From Candidatus Poribacteria bacterium (GTDB lineage Bacteria > Poribacteria > WGA-4E > UBA9662): a stretch of 64,000 nt of DNA. Location: positions 1 to 64,000 of the forward strand of contig PAQF01000073.1 of the NCBI GenBank assembly GCA_002709695.1, given 5' to 3'. A program made the position numbers and the translations under genes. Positions 9,030 through 16,911 of the stretch are shown here, in pieces. Position 1 is the stretch's first letter, and each line of letters opens with the position of its first letter. The notes under the pieces were generated by a model. The model was given only the letters and a program-made list of their open reading frames with translations, did no database searches and was not told the origin of the DNA.

Positions 9030-10340
9030 ATGGCTACGCGTATCCAAAAAGTTTACGGAAAAACGCCAAGAGAAGCGCGCCAAAAAGCTGAAAAGGAATT
9101 TGGCAGGAATATCAGTATTGTGAAAACACGGCGTATTTCACCCAATAAACTCCAGCCAGATAAGGGGTCGAATTACGAATTAACCATTGCTGTTGAAACT
9201 GAAGTTCCTGCTAAAATTCCACTGATTCGGCCGAGGTCTCATCGTCAGGATCCAGTTGCCATTCAGCAAGCAATTGAACGTGTAAATACGGCTTTGACTG
9301 CTAACACATATGGTCGCCAAAATGCACAAATTGATTCGGAATTCGGTCAGGACCCTCCGTATAGTGAATCACCTGGTTTTTCCTCACCACAAAACGAGGT
9401 TGTATCCGTTTCAGAGGATTTGCCGCCGGAAAAAAGAGCAGAGAAAACACCTGAAAGTTCACTTGCCATGGACTATCTCAGTACTGAATTAAATGAGATT
9501 CGTGATGCTCTTAGCATTCTTTTGAGTAGTACAAAAATATCTGATAATGCCGATTTACCGGACGAAGTCGCAGGGCTTTACCGCAGATTCCTCAAGTCTG
9601 ATGTTGAGGCAGAGTTGGCGCATGATCTAGCCGAAGCAATGTTGACCTGCTTTAATGATGAAGATGGCAAATCAATTCATGAACATTTGACAGCATTAAT
9701 TCAAAACATTGTAAAGACGAGCCCCGGTATCAAATTTGGTGAAGCTCCAACAGTGGTTGCTCTGGTTGGTGCAACAGGTGTTGGAAAGACGACGACAATT
9801 GCTAAACTTGCTATTCAATATTGTTTTCAAAAGAAAAAGGTTGCTCTCATCACGACTGACGATTTTAAAATTGGTGCCATTGAGCAATTAGAGACTTACT
9901 CCGAGATTTTATCGTTACCAATGGAAGTTGCACGTGATCCTGAAGAGCTTGAGAAGAAAATTCAGAAATATGCTGATTTTGATTTGATTTTGATTGATAC
10001 ACCTGGACGTAGCCAATTGGATGTTGCACGTCTGAGGTCAATTGAGTCATTTTTGAATGCTGCGCGTCCAGATGAAACTTATCTGATGTTGAATATGACT
10101 ACACGTAATACTGACATGGAGAACATAATAAAGAGATTTGGATCACTCGGAATCGACAAACTCATTTTCACTAAGTTGGATGAAGCAATTTGCTATGGTT
10201 CTATTTTGAATTGTGCTGTTCGTTACAAGAAACCAATTGCCTATTTTACGACTGGACAAGATGTGGCAACTGATATTGAAGTTGCAACGCACAATCGAAT
10301 AGCTACCTTTTTGCTCAGAGGTTACCAAAAGAAGTTGTAG
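9030..10340 (+). CDS. flhF: Flagellar biosynthesis GTPase FlhF (SRP-type)
   Basis: 436 residues. The N-terminal basic B domain (1-60, KVYGKTPREARQKAEKEFG) is followed by a variable linker, an N domain and an SRP-type G domain from about 240. The P-loop is GATGVGKT (about 247-254) and the G4 motif is FTKLDEA. Two motifs depart from the usual form: the region normally TxDTYRIGAxEQL reads TTDDFKIGAIEQL, and the G3 motif DTAGR reads DTPGR. FlhF fixes flagellar number and site, working with FlhG, encoded next. Confidence 0.94.
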   Translation: MATRIQKVYGKTPREARQKAEKEFGRNISIVKTRRISPNKLQPDKGSNYELTIAVETEVPAKIPLIRPRSHRQDPVAIQQAIERVNTALTANTYGRQNAQIDSEFGQDPPYSESPGFSSPQNEVVSVSEDLPPEKRAEKTPESSLAMDYLSTELNEIRDALSILLSSTKISDNADLPDEVAGLYRRFLKSDVEAELAHDLAEAMLTCFNDEDGKSIHEHLTALIQNIVKTSPGIKFGEAPTVVALVGATGVGKTTTIAKLAIQYCFQKKKVALITTDDFKIGAIEQLETYSEILSLPMEVARDPEELEKKIQKYADFDLILIDTPGRSQLDVARLRSIESFLNAARPDETYLMLNMTTRNTDMENIIKRFGSLGIDKLIFTKLDEAICYGSILNCAVRYKKPIAYFTTGQDVATDIEVATHNRIATFLLRGYQKKL

Positions 10341-10429
10341 AGTTTTAATTGGGGAATTTATGACGATCAGAATACCAGCTTGGAATTAACTTTAGTCTTT
10401 GACGGTGCAACATTAAGGAGAAATTAACT

Positions 10430-11332
10430 TTGAAGAATAATCACGCAGCAGAGCTTAGAAAAGTTGCGAAGACTGTCTCCGCCGAAGTTGCTCGAAGAGG
10501 TCGTGTTTCACCAGTTTTACGCACTATTGCCGTCACTGGTGGTAAAGGTGGTGTTGGAAAAACCAATGTGGCGGCAAATTTGGCGATTGCAATGGCTCAA
10601 CTTGGTAAACGTGTTGGAATTCTAGATGCCGATTTGGGCCTTGCGAATGTCGATGTTATGTTGCATGTTAATCCACGTTATACACTGCAACACGTTGTTA
10701 CTGGAGAGAAGCGAATTGAAGACATCATTGTTAAGGGACCTCTTGACATTTCAGTTATTGCTGGTAGTTCTGGGATTAAAGCCATGGCGGATTTGCCCGT
10801 CCAAATTCATAAGAAGTTAATTAGTGAACTTACTCGCCTCAATACTTTGATTGACATTCTCATCATTGATACGCCTGCTGGAATTGGTAATAATGTTTTA
10901 AGTTTTGTCTTAGCTGCGGATGAGATTTTGGCTGTAACAATACCTGATCCCATGGCGTATACTGATGCATATGCTTTAATTAAGGTGATTTCTCGTTGGC
11001 GTCGAGATGCACGGGTTAATCTTTTGATTAATATGGTGCGGACTGTTGCTCAAGCTCGTGAGGTCGCCGAAATTCTTAAAACAGTTGTTAGGAAATACAA
11101 TCTCCCGTTGGACAAAATTTCGTACGCTGGTTATATTCCTTACGATTCCAAAATTAAAAATTCACTAATCAATCGTAAGAAATCACCATTTATGCTTGAA
11201 AATCCCGAATCTCTTTCTGTAAAGTGTATTCAGGTTATTGCTAAGAGGATGATTTCCTCTCTCGCAGAACATTCTGCTGCGAAAAATTTCTTTTCACAGT
11301 TTGAAAAAATTAGGGAAAAACAAGGAAAATAG
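10430..11332 (+). CDS. flhG: Flagellar number regulator FlhG (MinD/ParA-family ATPase)
   Basis: 300 residues from TTG 10430, with AGGAG about ten bases upstream. The N-terminus carries a short basic segment resembling the DQAxxLR FlhF-activating peptide (AAELRKVAKTV). The deviant Walker A motif GGKGGVGKTN (about 38-47) and LDADLGLANVDVML are typical. IIDTPAGIG is the Walker B region. FlhG is the ATPase that stimulates FlhF GTP hydrolysis and limits flagellar number. It follows flhF, as is usual, and precedes the fliA unit. Confidence 0.93.
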   Translation: MKNNHAAELRKVAKTVSAEVARRGRVSPVLRTIAVTGGKGGVGKTNVAANLAIAMAQLGKRVGILDADLGLANVDVMLHVNPRYTLQHVVTGEKRIEDIIVKGPLDISVIAGSSGIKAMADLPVQIHKKLISELTRLNTLIDILIIDTPAGIGNNVLSFVLAADEILAVTIPDPMAYTDAYALIKVISRWRRDARVNLLINMVRTVAQAREVAEILKTVVRKYNLPLDKISYAGYIPYDSKIKNSLINRKKSPFMLENPESLSVKCIQVIAKRMISSLAEHSAAKNFFSQFEKIREKQGK

Positions 11333-11450
11333 TATGATGCTTTGGTATTTTAATTAATTGAAGTGAAACATTATAGCTGTGATCTGGAAATTGTGACTTT
11401 GCTGAATTACGAAAATTTAAATTCTTGTAGATTAACTTGTTAGACTAAAA

Positions 11451-11714
11451 ATGGGATCTAAGAGATGGATTAGTATAAGAATAAGTTACGGCCTAAGTTT
11501 TTCCGCCCTAATCGTAGCTAGTCTTATGGCTTATTTCAAAGGCAATTCTATTGAGACAATTTTTAGGAAGGCAATCATTGCCTTTTTAATTTTCGGAATT
11601 CTGGGATATATTGTTGGATGGTTTGTCTCATGGATAACACGATCAGAACTATCATTCGTTTATGAAGACAGAGAAGAAGATGATGACGACAGAGGAACTG
11701 TGGAGGGCCTATAA
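11451..11714 (+). CDS. Small two-helix membrane protein between flhG and fliA
   Basis: 87 residues with two predicted membrane helices (about 10-27 and 36-60) and a strongly acidic C-terminal tail (EDREEDDDDR). I do not recognise a family. Its 3' end overlaps the fliA frame by 53 bases if fliA starts at ATG 11662, or by about 32 bases from ATG 11683. Small uncharacterised membrane proteins at this place in flagellar operons are familiar from other phyla, so a role in the FlhFG/FliA unit is possible but unproven. No clear Shine-Dalgarno sequence precedes its ATG. Confidence 0.65.
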   Translation: MGSKRWISIRISYGLSFSALIVASLMAYFKGNSIETIFRKAIIAFLIFGILGYIVGWFVSWITRSELSFVYEDREEDDDDRGTVEGL

Positions 11715-12444
11715 GTTTGACGATGATTCTGGAGCTAAAGAACAGCTCATTGATCAATGTCTTCCACTAATCAAGTCGATAGCTTACCAAACTTCGGTGT
11801 ACGCTTCGCCCTCATATGATTTAGATGATCTGGTGAGCATTGGCATAATGGGTATGCTTGATGCTATTGATAGATTTGATCCGACAAAAGGCGCGACCTT
11901 TAAGACCTTTGCAAGCCATCGAATTCGTGGAGCAATTCTCGATGAAATCCGTGCTTTAGATTGGGTCCCAAGAAGTGTTCGACAGAAAGCTCATCAGCTC
12001 GAATCAGCTTATCGTCGTTTGGAGCAGCAAAATGGTCGTGCTCCTGATGAATTTGAAGTTGCCAAAGAGATGGGGCTGACCATTGACGAAGTTCACCAAG
12101 CTTTAGCGGATGTAAGTTGCACTGCAATCCTTACGCTAAGTGACCTTACCTCCGATGACGATGAGCAAGATGCAATCCAAGAATTTATTGCTGATCCGAG
12201 TAATATTGATGCAGCCGATCAGCTCATATATGAAGAAACTAAGAGCCTATTGGCTGACGCTATTGATTTGTTGCCTGAGAGAGACAAACTTGTACTTAGT
12301 TTGTATTATAACGAGGGGCTGACAATGAAGGAAATCGCGCTCGTTTTGGATGTAAATGAGTCACGCGTTTCACAACTTCACTCTAGTGCTATCCTGAAGT
12401 TACGAGCTGGGTTTCAGCAGGATCAGGGTGATAATGTCGTTTGA
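11662..12444 (+). CDS. fliA: Flagellar RNA polymerase sigma factor FliA/WhiG (sigma28 family)
   Basis: 260 residues. Region 2 carries LPLIKSIAYQTSVY, DLDDLVSIGIMGMLDAIDRFDP and FKTFASHRIRGAILDEIRALDWVPRSVR, the FliA/WhiG signature. Region 3 (RAPDEFEVAKEMGLT) and region 4 (LPERDKLVLSLYYNEGLTMKEIALVLDVNESRVSQLHSSAI) follow. It directs RNA polymerase to late flagellar and motility promoters. ATG 11662, 11680 and 11683 are all possible starts; GAGAAGAAG before 11680 makes the later ones attractive. The frame starts inside the preceding membrane-protein gene. Confidence 0.95.
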   Translation: MKTEKKMMTTEELWRAYKFDDDSGAKEQLIDQCLPLIKSIAYQTSVYASPSYDLDDLVSIGIMGMLDAIDRFDPTKGATFKTFASHRIRGAILDEIRALDWVPRSVRQKAHQLESAYRRLEQQNGRAPDEFEVAKEMGLTIDEVHQALADVSCTAILTLSDLTSDDDEQDAIQEFIADPSNIDAADQLIYEETKSLLADAIDLLPERDKLVLSLYYNEGLTMKEIALVLDVNESRVSQLHSSAILKLRAGFQQDQGDNVV

Positions 12445-12493
12445 TAGATGAAGACATATAGAATCTGAGGTTTTTTGAAGATTGTTTCTCTGA

Positions 12494-13864
12494 ATGATAT
12501 CAGGATTGATGGCGTTCGCTATGAAATTCAAAATAAATAGAGACCGTAAAGTTTATATAGTGGTTTATGGTATTAGTTGGATTCCTACTTTGATGCTTAT
12601 ATTTCTGTGTATAGTGTCTCTTCCAAATAGTTCTCGTGCAGCAAGAATCATTGAGACGAGATATCATTATCATCCAGAAACTCACTCTACTCGTGTTGTT
12701 TTAGTTATTGATGGTGAGATTGGTTCTCACCAACTTCATTCTCCATATGAAAATGAGATTGAGGTACGTTTATATAACATGTTAGTAGTGCCTGATCTCG
12801 ATTTTGGTGTCCATGTTAATGATCCGATTTTGAAGGGGGTTTTGATCAAAACGGGATCTAGTGAATCGGCGATTTTGAATCTAACTTCACATCAGGATAT
12901 CCGGCGTTATAAGTTATTTCCTCTCTCAAATCCGAATCGAATCGTGATTGATCTTTTCGGAGTTCTCGATTCATCTTCAGTACCTCAACCATCTTCAATT
13001 AAAGTTAGTAACCGGACAAGTCGAGATCAAAGTGTTTCTTTCTCTTCAGTGAATTTAGAGGAAACAAATGAATCATCTACTAGCTCAGAGGAGATCTTGA
13101 GTCAGGCTGTATCCCAAAATCGTAAAGTTCGACCTGGAGAACCAATGCTAAATATTCAGGAACTCTTGAGTCAAGATGAATTTGTCCTTGGGTTTGACAG
13201 TGAGTTAGTGGAAAACTCCACTGACTTCTCACTTGTGGCTTGGTGGCTACTTTTGGTAACCAATTTTTTATTCTTGCTGGGATTGGTGATTCTGGGGGGG
13301 ATGGTTTTTAGAAGCCAAAGAGCATTAAGACGTATTACGAATCAAGGGCTTGAACTTCCTTCACATGATGAGGAAGTTTTTTCAGAAGATTCGGTTTCGA
13401 AGGATGTAAACAGAGAGGATGGTGACAATGAAGATTTCGAAGGAATTCTCGACAATACAATTGCACAAGAACAGGATACTTCGAACCAGTCTCCCTCATT
13501 AAAGCGAGCATTCCTTGATCATTCATATGCTAATCATGAGGAAGAACTCAAGCAAGTTAAGCAGGAGTTGGATTTGGAAGCTAACGAAACAGCAGATGCT
13601 GAAGAGGAGCGGTATGATGATCAAGGGGTGAAAGAAAAAATCACCGAATTGCTAGGTGAAGACGAAATTTTGTTTGGAGAGGTAGTTGAGCTTGAATCAC
13701 ACGAGGATGAAATACTGAAATCTCAAGACCAGAAACTCTCACGACGAATCAGCACTGCCCGTAGATTAATCGACGAAGGCAAAAATTACACACAAGTTGC
13801 GAGAGAATTGAAAACGACAAGAGAAGAAATCACTTTGATGCTAGCTATCGACAAGAGGAGTTAG
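12494..13864 (+). CDS. AMIN-like membrane protein with C-terminal helix-turn-helix-like segment
   Basis: 456 residues. An N-terminal signal-anchor helix (about 20-45) leads to a beta-rich region (about 50-155) with the RVVLVIDGEI and NRIVIDLFG patterns typical of AMIN domains, which bind peptidoglycan or envelope partners. A second helix (about 249-272) is followed by a long acidic Glu/Asp-rich linker. The last 45 residues (ISTARRLIDEGKNYTQVARELKTTREEI) look like a helix-turn-helix or coiled segment, as seen at the ends of small flagellar-operon proteins. It starts 49 bases after fliA and probably belongs to that operon. The domain calls are by eye. Confidence 0.7.
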   Translation: MISGLMAFAMKFKINRDRKVYIVVYGISWIPTLMLIFLCIVSLPNSSRAARIIETRYHYHPETHSTRVVLVIDGEIGSHQLHSPYENEIEVRLYNMLVVPDLDFGVHVNDPILKGVLIKTGSSESAILNLTSHQDIRRYKLFPLSNPNRIVIDLFGVLDSSSVPQPSSIKVSNRTSRDQSVSFSSVNLEETNESSTSSEEILSQAVSQNRKVRPGEPMLNIQELLSQDEFVLGFDSELVENSTDFSLVAWWLLLVTNFLFLLGLVILGGMVFRSQRALRRITNQGLELPSHDEEVFSEDSVSKDVNREDGDNEDFEGILDNTIAQEQDTSNQSPSLKRAFLDHSYANHEEELKQVKQELDLEANETADAEEERYDDQGVKEKITELLGEDEILFGEVVELESHEDEILKSQDQKLSRRISTARRLIDEGKNYTQVARELKTTREEITLMLAIDKRS

Positions 13865-14349
13865 TCGCGGTAGCTCAAACTCTTCGATCTATGCGTCTGG
13901 CCATACGTGACGCTCTAAAGTTATAACGTTGACGTTTCATGTTTGTGACAAAGCTCGATTTTCCTGGTCCTCTCCGCCGGGTATTCAAATGCCTCCCTGA
14001 TTTAAATGCTCTCATACCGTTGGTCGAACTTCGACTCAAAACGCCTGACGCTTTTCCCCCAAGTCTACCAAGAGCCATTAGATCCCCCTTTCTAAAAATC
14101 CGAGAAAAAACCTATATCAATTCTAACATGATAGGCACATGCTCGTCAAGCCTTTTTTGTGTTTAGGTTAGGTCCTTTGCCCAAAGCGAGAATCTAGTTG
14201 GAAAAGATTGATAAACCTATACTTTTAGTGAGTTGGTAATGTATAATCTATGCGCCTCTCTTGGAAAATTAAGTGTTTTTCTTGATTGCCAAAAAGTGAG
14301 GTTTGATTGGAAAAACTCCTAGATATATTCAAAGGGACTTAGCCTCTTT
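13865..14349. other. 485-base intergenic stretch, G+C-richer than its surroundings
   Basis: No convincing gene is visible on the plus strand between the AMIN-like gene and the receiver-like gene. The first 230 bases are visibly richer in G+C than the neighbouring AT-rich DNA and contain open frames on both strands; the minus-strand one has the better ribosome binding site and is listed separately. The last 180 bases are AT-rich, with a TATAAT near 14240 lacking a good -35 partner. A structured RNA cannot be excluded, but none of the common ones (tmRNA, RNase P, SRP, 6S) was recognised. Confidence 0.5.
13875..14078 (-). CDS. Possible small Arg-rich protein (uncertain)
   Basis: A 67-residue frame on the minus strand. 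It is preceded by AAAGGGGGATCTA directly before the ATG, a strong Shine-Dalgarno sequence. About a quarter of the residues are Arg or Lys, including RHLNTRRRGPGK and MARRIDRRV, so the peptide would be highly basic and could bind nucleic acid. It ends ten bases from the end of the convergent AMIN-like gene. No family is recognised and an overlapping plus-strand frame exists, so this may be a chance frame in G+C-rich DNA. Confidence 0.28.
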   Translation of the reverse strand: MALGRLGGKASGVLSRSSTNGMRAFKSGRHLNTRRRGPGKSSFVTNMKRQRYNFRASRMARRIDRRV

Positions 14350-15039
14350 ATGAGAAGAAGATATCGAGAAACCCACCCAGTTTTGGAATCTAGAATGGGT
14401 TCTGTCAGACGTAGGATGAGATACAACCGCAGGTGGCTTGAAAGGCGGGTTGATCAAGCAATCATGCCGCTAGAAATTCAGGAGCATATTGGCATCTCCA
14501 ATATCCAAGGAGAAGTGTTGATTGTTAGTAGAGATTCTCGTCAGCAACGTCGAATTAAAGAGTTACTGCGTTCAGAAAATCATCGATTTGACGTTGCATG
14601 GGATAGTGATGAAGCAATTGGTTTTCTGAAACTAGGGAAATACCGATTGGTGATTCTAGACCGAATAAATGAAAGGCGGAGACGCGTTTTTTACTATTTA
14701 CGACGATACCTTAAGCACGTTAAAGTGATTTCCATTGTGAATGAAAATCAGTTGGCAAAAAACTCGATGAAACATGGAGGTTATAGTTTCTTACTCCACA
14801 GAGATTTCGATTTGGAGCAGCTAAGGACTTGTCTTATCAGCTCATTGCGACTAAATCATCCAGTTTGTCGATTGCTTAAAAATGGTGAAGCCTGTAATCG
14901 CTCTTGTATTAATAGCTATATGACTGAGGAAAATTATACTGATGATCCAAACGTCGCTATGTTGGAACCAACTGATACTCAAGTTCCACTTGATACAATG
15001 GCTCCACCGCCAGAAGATTTCTTTCAAGGTTTAGAATGA
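14350..15039 (+). CDS. Degenerate response-regulator receiver-like protein with Arg-rich N-terminus
   Basis: 229 residues. The first 35 residues hold 13 arginines. Residues about 54-168 show the alternating strand/helix pattern of a CheY-like receiver: VLIVSRDS, VAWDSDEAIGFLKLGKYRLVILD (Asp104 at the phosphoacceptor position), VKVISIV and FLLHRDFDLEQL. The acidic pocket is reduced to Asp62, and the usual Lys in the K-P loop is replaced (HRDF), so normal phosphorylation is doubtful. A Cys-containing segment (CRLLKNGEACNRSC) and an acidic, Pro-rich tail follow. No output domain is seen. It lies just downstream of the flagellar cluster. Confidence 0.6.
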   Translation: MRRRYRETHPVLESRMGSVRRRMRYNRRWLERRVDQAIMPLEIQEHIGISNIQGEVLIVSRDSRQQRRIKELLRSENHRFDVAWDSDEAIGFLKLGKYRLVILDRINERRRRVFYYLRRYLKHVKVISIVNENQLAKNSMKHGGYSFLLHRDFDLEQLRTCLISSLRLNHPVCRLLKNGEACNRSCINSYMTEENYTDDPNVAMLEPTDTQVPLDTMAPPPEDFFQGLE

Positions 15040-15151
15040 GCACATTACTTTGGCCTTCGAAAAAAGAGTCGATGTAAGAATCAGAAAAAGATAGATGATT
15101 GGTATTGAGGGAATTGAGATACCATGTGGATGAAAAAGTGAAAAACTTGTT

Positions 15152-15724
15152 GTGGCGTCTATAGATACAATATTTTACAGTGATAAGAATGATGTAGTGA
15201 TTACTAATGTGAGTTTCATTGTTGGGCCTAAGATATTTCTCCTTAAAATTATTAATTCGTTTTATTTGCAAAAGGATATTGCTGTTCGAGGATGTTGCTC
15301 GGGAGGTATGATTGTTGTCGCTGGTGTGGGGCTTACTTTCTTCAGTTTATTGCAGCCAGCCAATGTTCCTAGCCTCTTTCTTGGCTGTTTTGTTAGTCTT
15401 ATAGGGATATTTCTGCTAGTTGGTAAGAAGGAGTATACTAAGAATCCTTATTTCTATTTGGCAATAATGCTTGTTTTCGGAGGCCTGGTTATTGTCGCCT
15501 TGGGGCAAGTAAACAGTGCTGCTATCTTGCTCATCGTATTGGGTCTTTTGATAACATCATTTGGGATATTCATGTTGATTGCTAGTAGGCAATATGTGCT
15601 GGTTATTCGTGCCCAAATTGGAACCTCAGAGGAACTTGAGGATTATGATGTATTATATGGCCCTCTTCCGTATATTGAAGAGGTTGCTTCAGCACTGCAG
15701 CGAGCAATAGAGGAACAAGTTTAG
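15152..15724 (+). CDS. Membrane protein, DUF6232-like
   Basis: 190 residues from GTG 15152. The N-terminus (IFYSDKNDVVITNVSFIVG...LKIINSF) resembles the short beta motif of DUF6232-type proteins, where a V-T-N-x-R motif precedes a conserved I-x-S-F/V. Four hydrophobic segments follow (about 50-68, 72-92, 98-118 and 122-145), and the end is soluble and acidic (SEELEDYDVLYG...). The function is unknown. It is convergent with the oxidoreductase gene, with seven bases between stops. The start is uncertain, as the ribosome binding site is weak. Confidence 0.6.
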   Translation: MASIDTIFYSDKNDVVITNVSFIVGPKIFLLKIINSFYLQKDIAVRGCCSGGMIVVAGVGLTFFSLLQPANVPSLFLGCFVSLIGIFLLVGKKEYTKNPYFYLAIMLVFGGLVIVALGQVNSAAILLIVLGLLITSFGIFMLIASRQYVLVIRAQIGTSEELEDYDVLYGPLPYIEEVASALQRAIEEQV

Positions 15725-15731
15725 TTTTGGA

Positions 15732-16766
15732 TTAACCATTGGCATAGATTAGTCTACTGCGCTTTTGGCAGGGAACTTCAATTGTTTGACCGGTTAGACC
15801 ACTTTCAATGCTTGCAAATCCAATTTCATTGACAGCTATGTATTGTTCTTGTGTACAATGAGGTAAGTTACCTCCCTCTAGATAACTGACAATTTGCTGA
15901 TATGCAACTTTGAATACGCTTTGATTTGGTGGTAGATCCAATTTTGTGTTGTCCACCAGTTTGTTATCTTTATTGTATAGAGTTGTTGCTGACCGAGCGT
16001 AACCAGCTCGTAATTGGCCTTCCGTTCCAAGAATGTCAACTGAAAATGCGCTCTTGGTACCGGGGTCACCCACATGGAACCCTTGTATTCCGTTTTTGAA
16101 ATCAATGATTGATCCAATGATTGATGGTTCTCGCTCGTAGCCTTCGGGAACTTGATCATTGCTTTGATTTATGTGTGCGCTGACAGATATAGGATTGTAA
16201 CCTGCAAATTGACAGATCATATCCGTATTGTGAATTGCAAAAGATAGAATTGTGCCCGGACAATAACCAATTACAGATTTGACTTGGCCAACCAGGCCTT
16301 CTGCTACAAGTTCTTGTAGTCGTAGAAGGTGTGGTGCCCAATGTCGTGAATAATCGACGATAATTGGAATCTTATTTTCATCGGCAGTAGTTGTCATTTG
16401 GTCAATCTCTTCTAATGAGCAACCTGCTGGTTTTTCGAGAAAAATCGCTTTAACATTTGTTTTTAGCACATTCTGCATAACAGCAAAGTGGTATGGTCCA
16501 CGGACACAAACAGCAATGATGTCTAGTTCCTCATTTTCGAGCATCTCTATATCGGTATTGTAGTAATTGATACTTCTGTCTGGAAAACTGGGTTCCCAGG
16601 TTTCTTTAAACTCGGTTTTTCGGTCTTCAGACAAGTCTGCTACAGCGACTAGATTTGTAGCTTCACATTGTCTGATTCCACCAGTGTGACAGTATGGATG
16701 AGGGTCAGATGGATTGGAGTAGCGTGCTGCTATGCTTCCTAATCCGATAATTCCAACGCGGTACAT
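15732..16766 (-). CDS. Gfo/Idh/MocA-family NAD(P)-dependent oxidoreductase
   Basis: 344 residues from ATG 16766, chosen because GGAG lies six bases upstream; an ATG four codons earlier has no such site. The N-terminal Rossmann domain has GLGSIA (8-13), and FLEKPAG carries the family EKP motif. A C-terminal beta-sheet dimerisation/substrate domain follows (HVGDPGTKSAFSVDILGTEGQLR). Such enzymes oxidise or epimerise sugars, inositols and their derivatives; the substrate cannot be read from sequence. It is divergent from the ThuA-like gene at 16912, a common partner in carbohydrate clusters. Confidence 0.88.
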   Translation of the reverse strand: MYRVGIIGLGSIAARYSNPSDPHPYCHTGGIRQCEATNLVAVADLSEDRKTEFKETWEPSFPDRSINYYNTDIEMLENEELDIIAVCVRGPYHFAVMQNVLKTNVKAIFLEKPAGCSLEEIDQMTTTADENKIPIIVDYSRHWAPHLLRLQELVAEGLVGQVKSVIGYCPGTILSFAIHNTDMICQFAGYNPISVSAHINQSNDQVPEGYEREPSIIGSIIDFKNGIQGFHVGDPGTKSAFSVDILGTEGQLRAGYARSATTLYNKDNKLVDNTKLDLPPNQSVFKVAYQQIVSYLEGGNLPHCTQEQYIAVNEIGFASIESGLTGQTIEVPCQKRSRLIYANG

Positions 16767-16848
16767 GATTAGCTCCATTTTGAATTGAATATTAAAATAG
16801 GTTATATTGAACTAAACCTTTTTGAATTTTTCAAGAGAATTATTGTTG

Positions 16849-16877
16849 TTGAAAGATGAGAGTAGGTTTGCTATTAT
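16849..16877 (+). promoter_or_regulatory. Predicted promoter for the ThuA-like gene
   Basis: TTGAAA (16849-16854) and TATTAT (16872-16877) with a 17-base spacer lie 34 bases upstream of the ThuA-like ATG, in the divergent intergenic region shared with the Gfo/Idh/MocA gene. AGAGGAAA directly before the ATG serves as ribosome binding site. Confidence 0.5.
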
Positions 16878-16911
16878 CGCTTGGCTTATTATATATACAT
16901 AAGAGGAAAAT

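Noticed and set aside
13939..14166. Plus-strand frame of 75 residues in the G+C-rich intergenic island
   Set aside because: It lacks a Shine-Dalgarno sequence, overlaps the better-supported minus-strand frame, and shows no recognisable domain.
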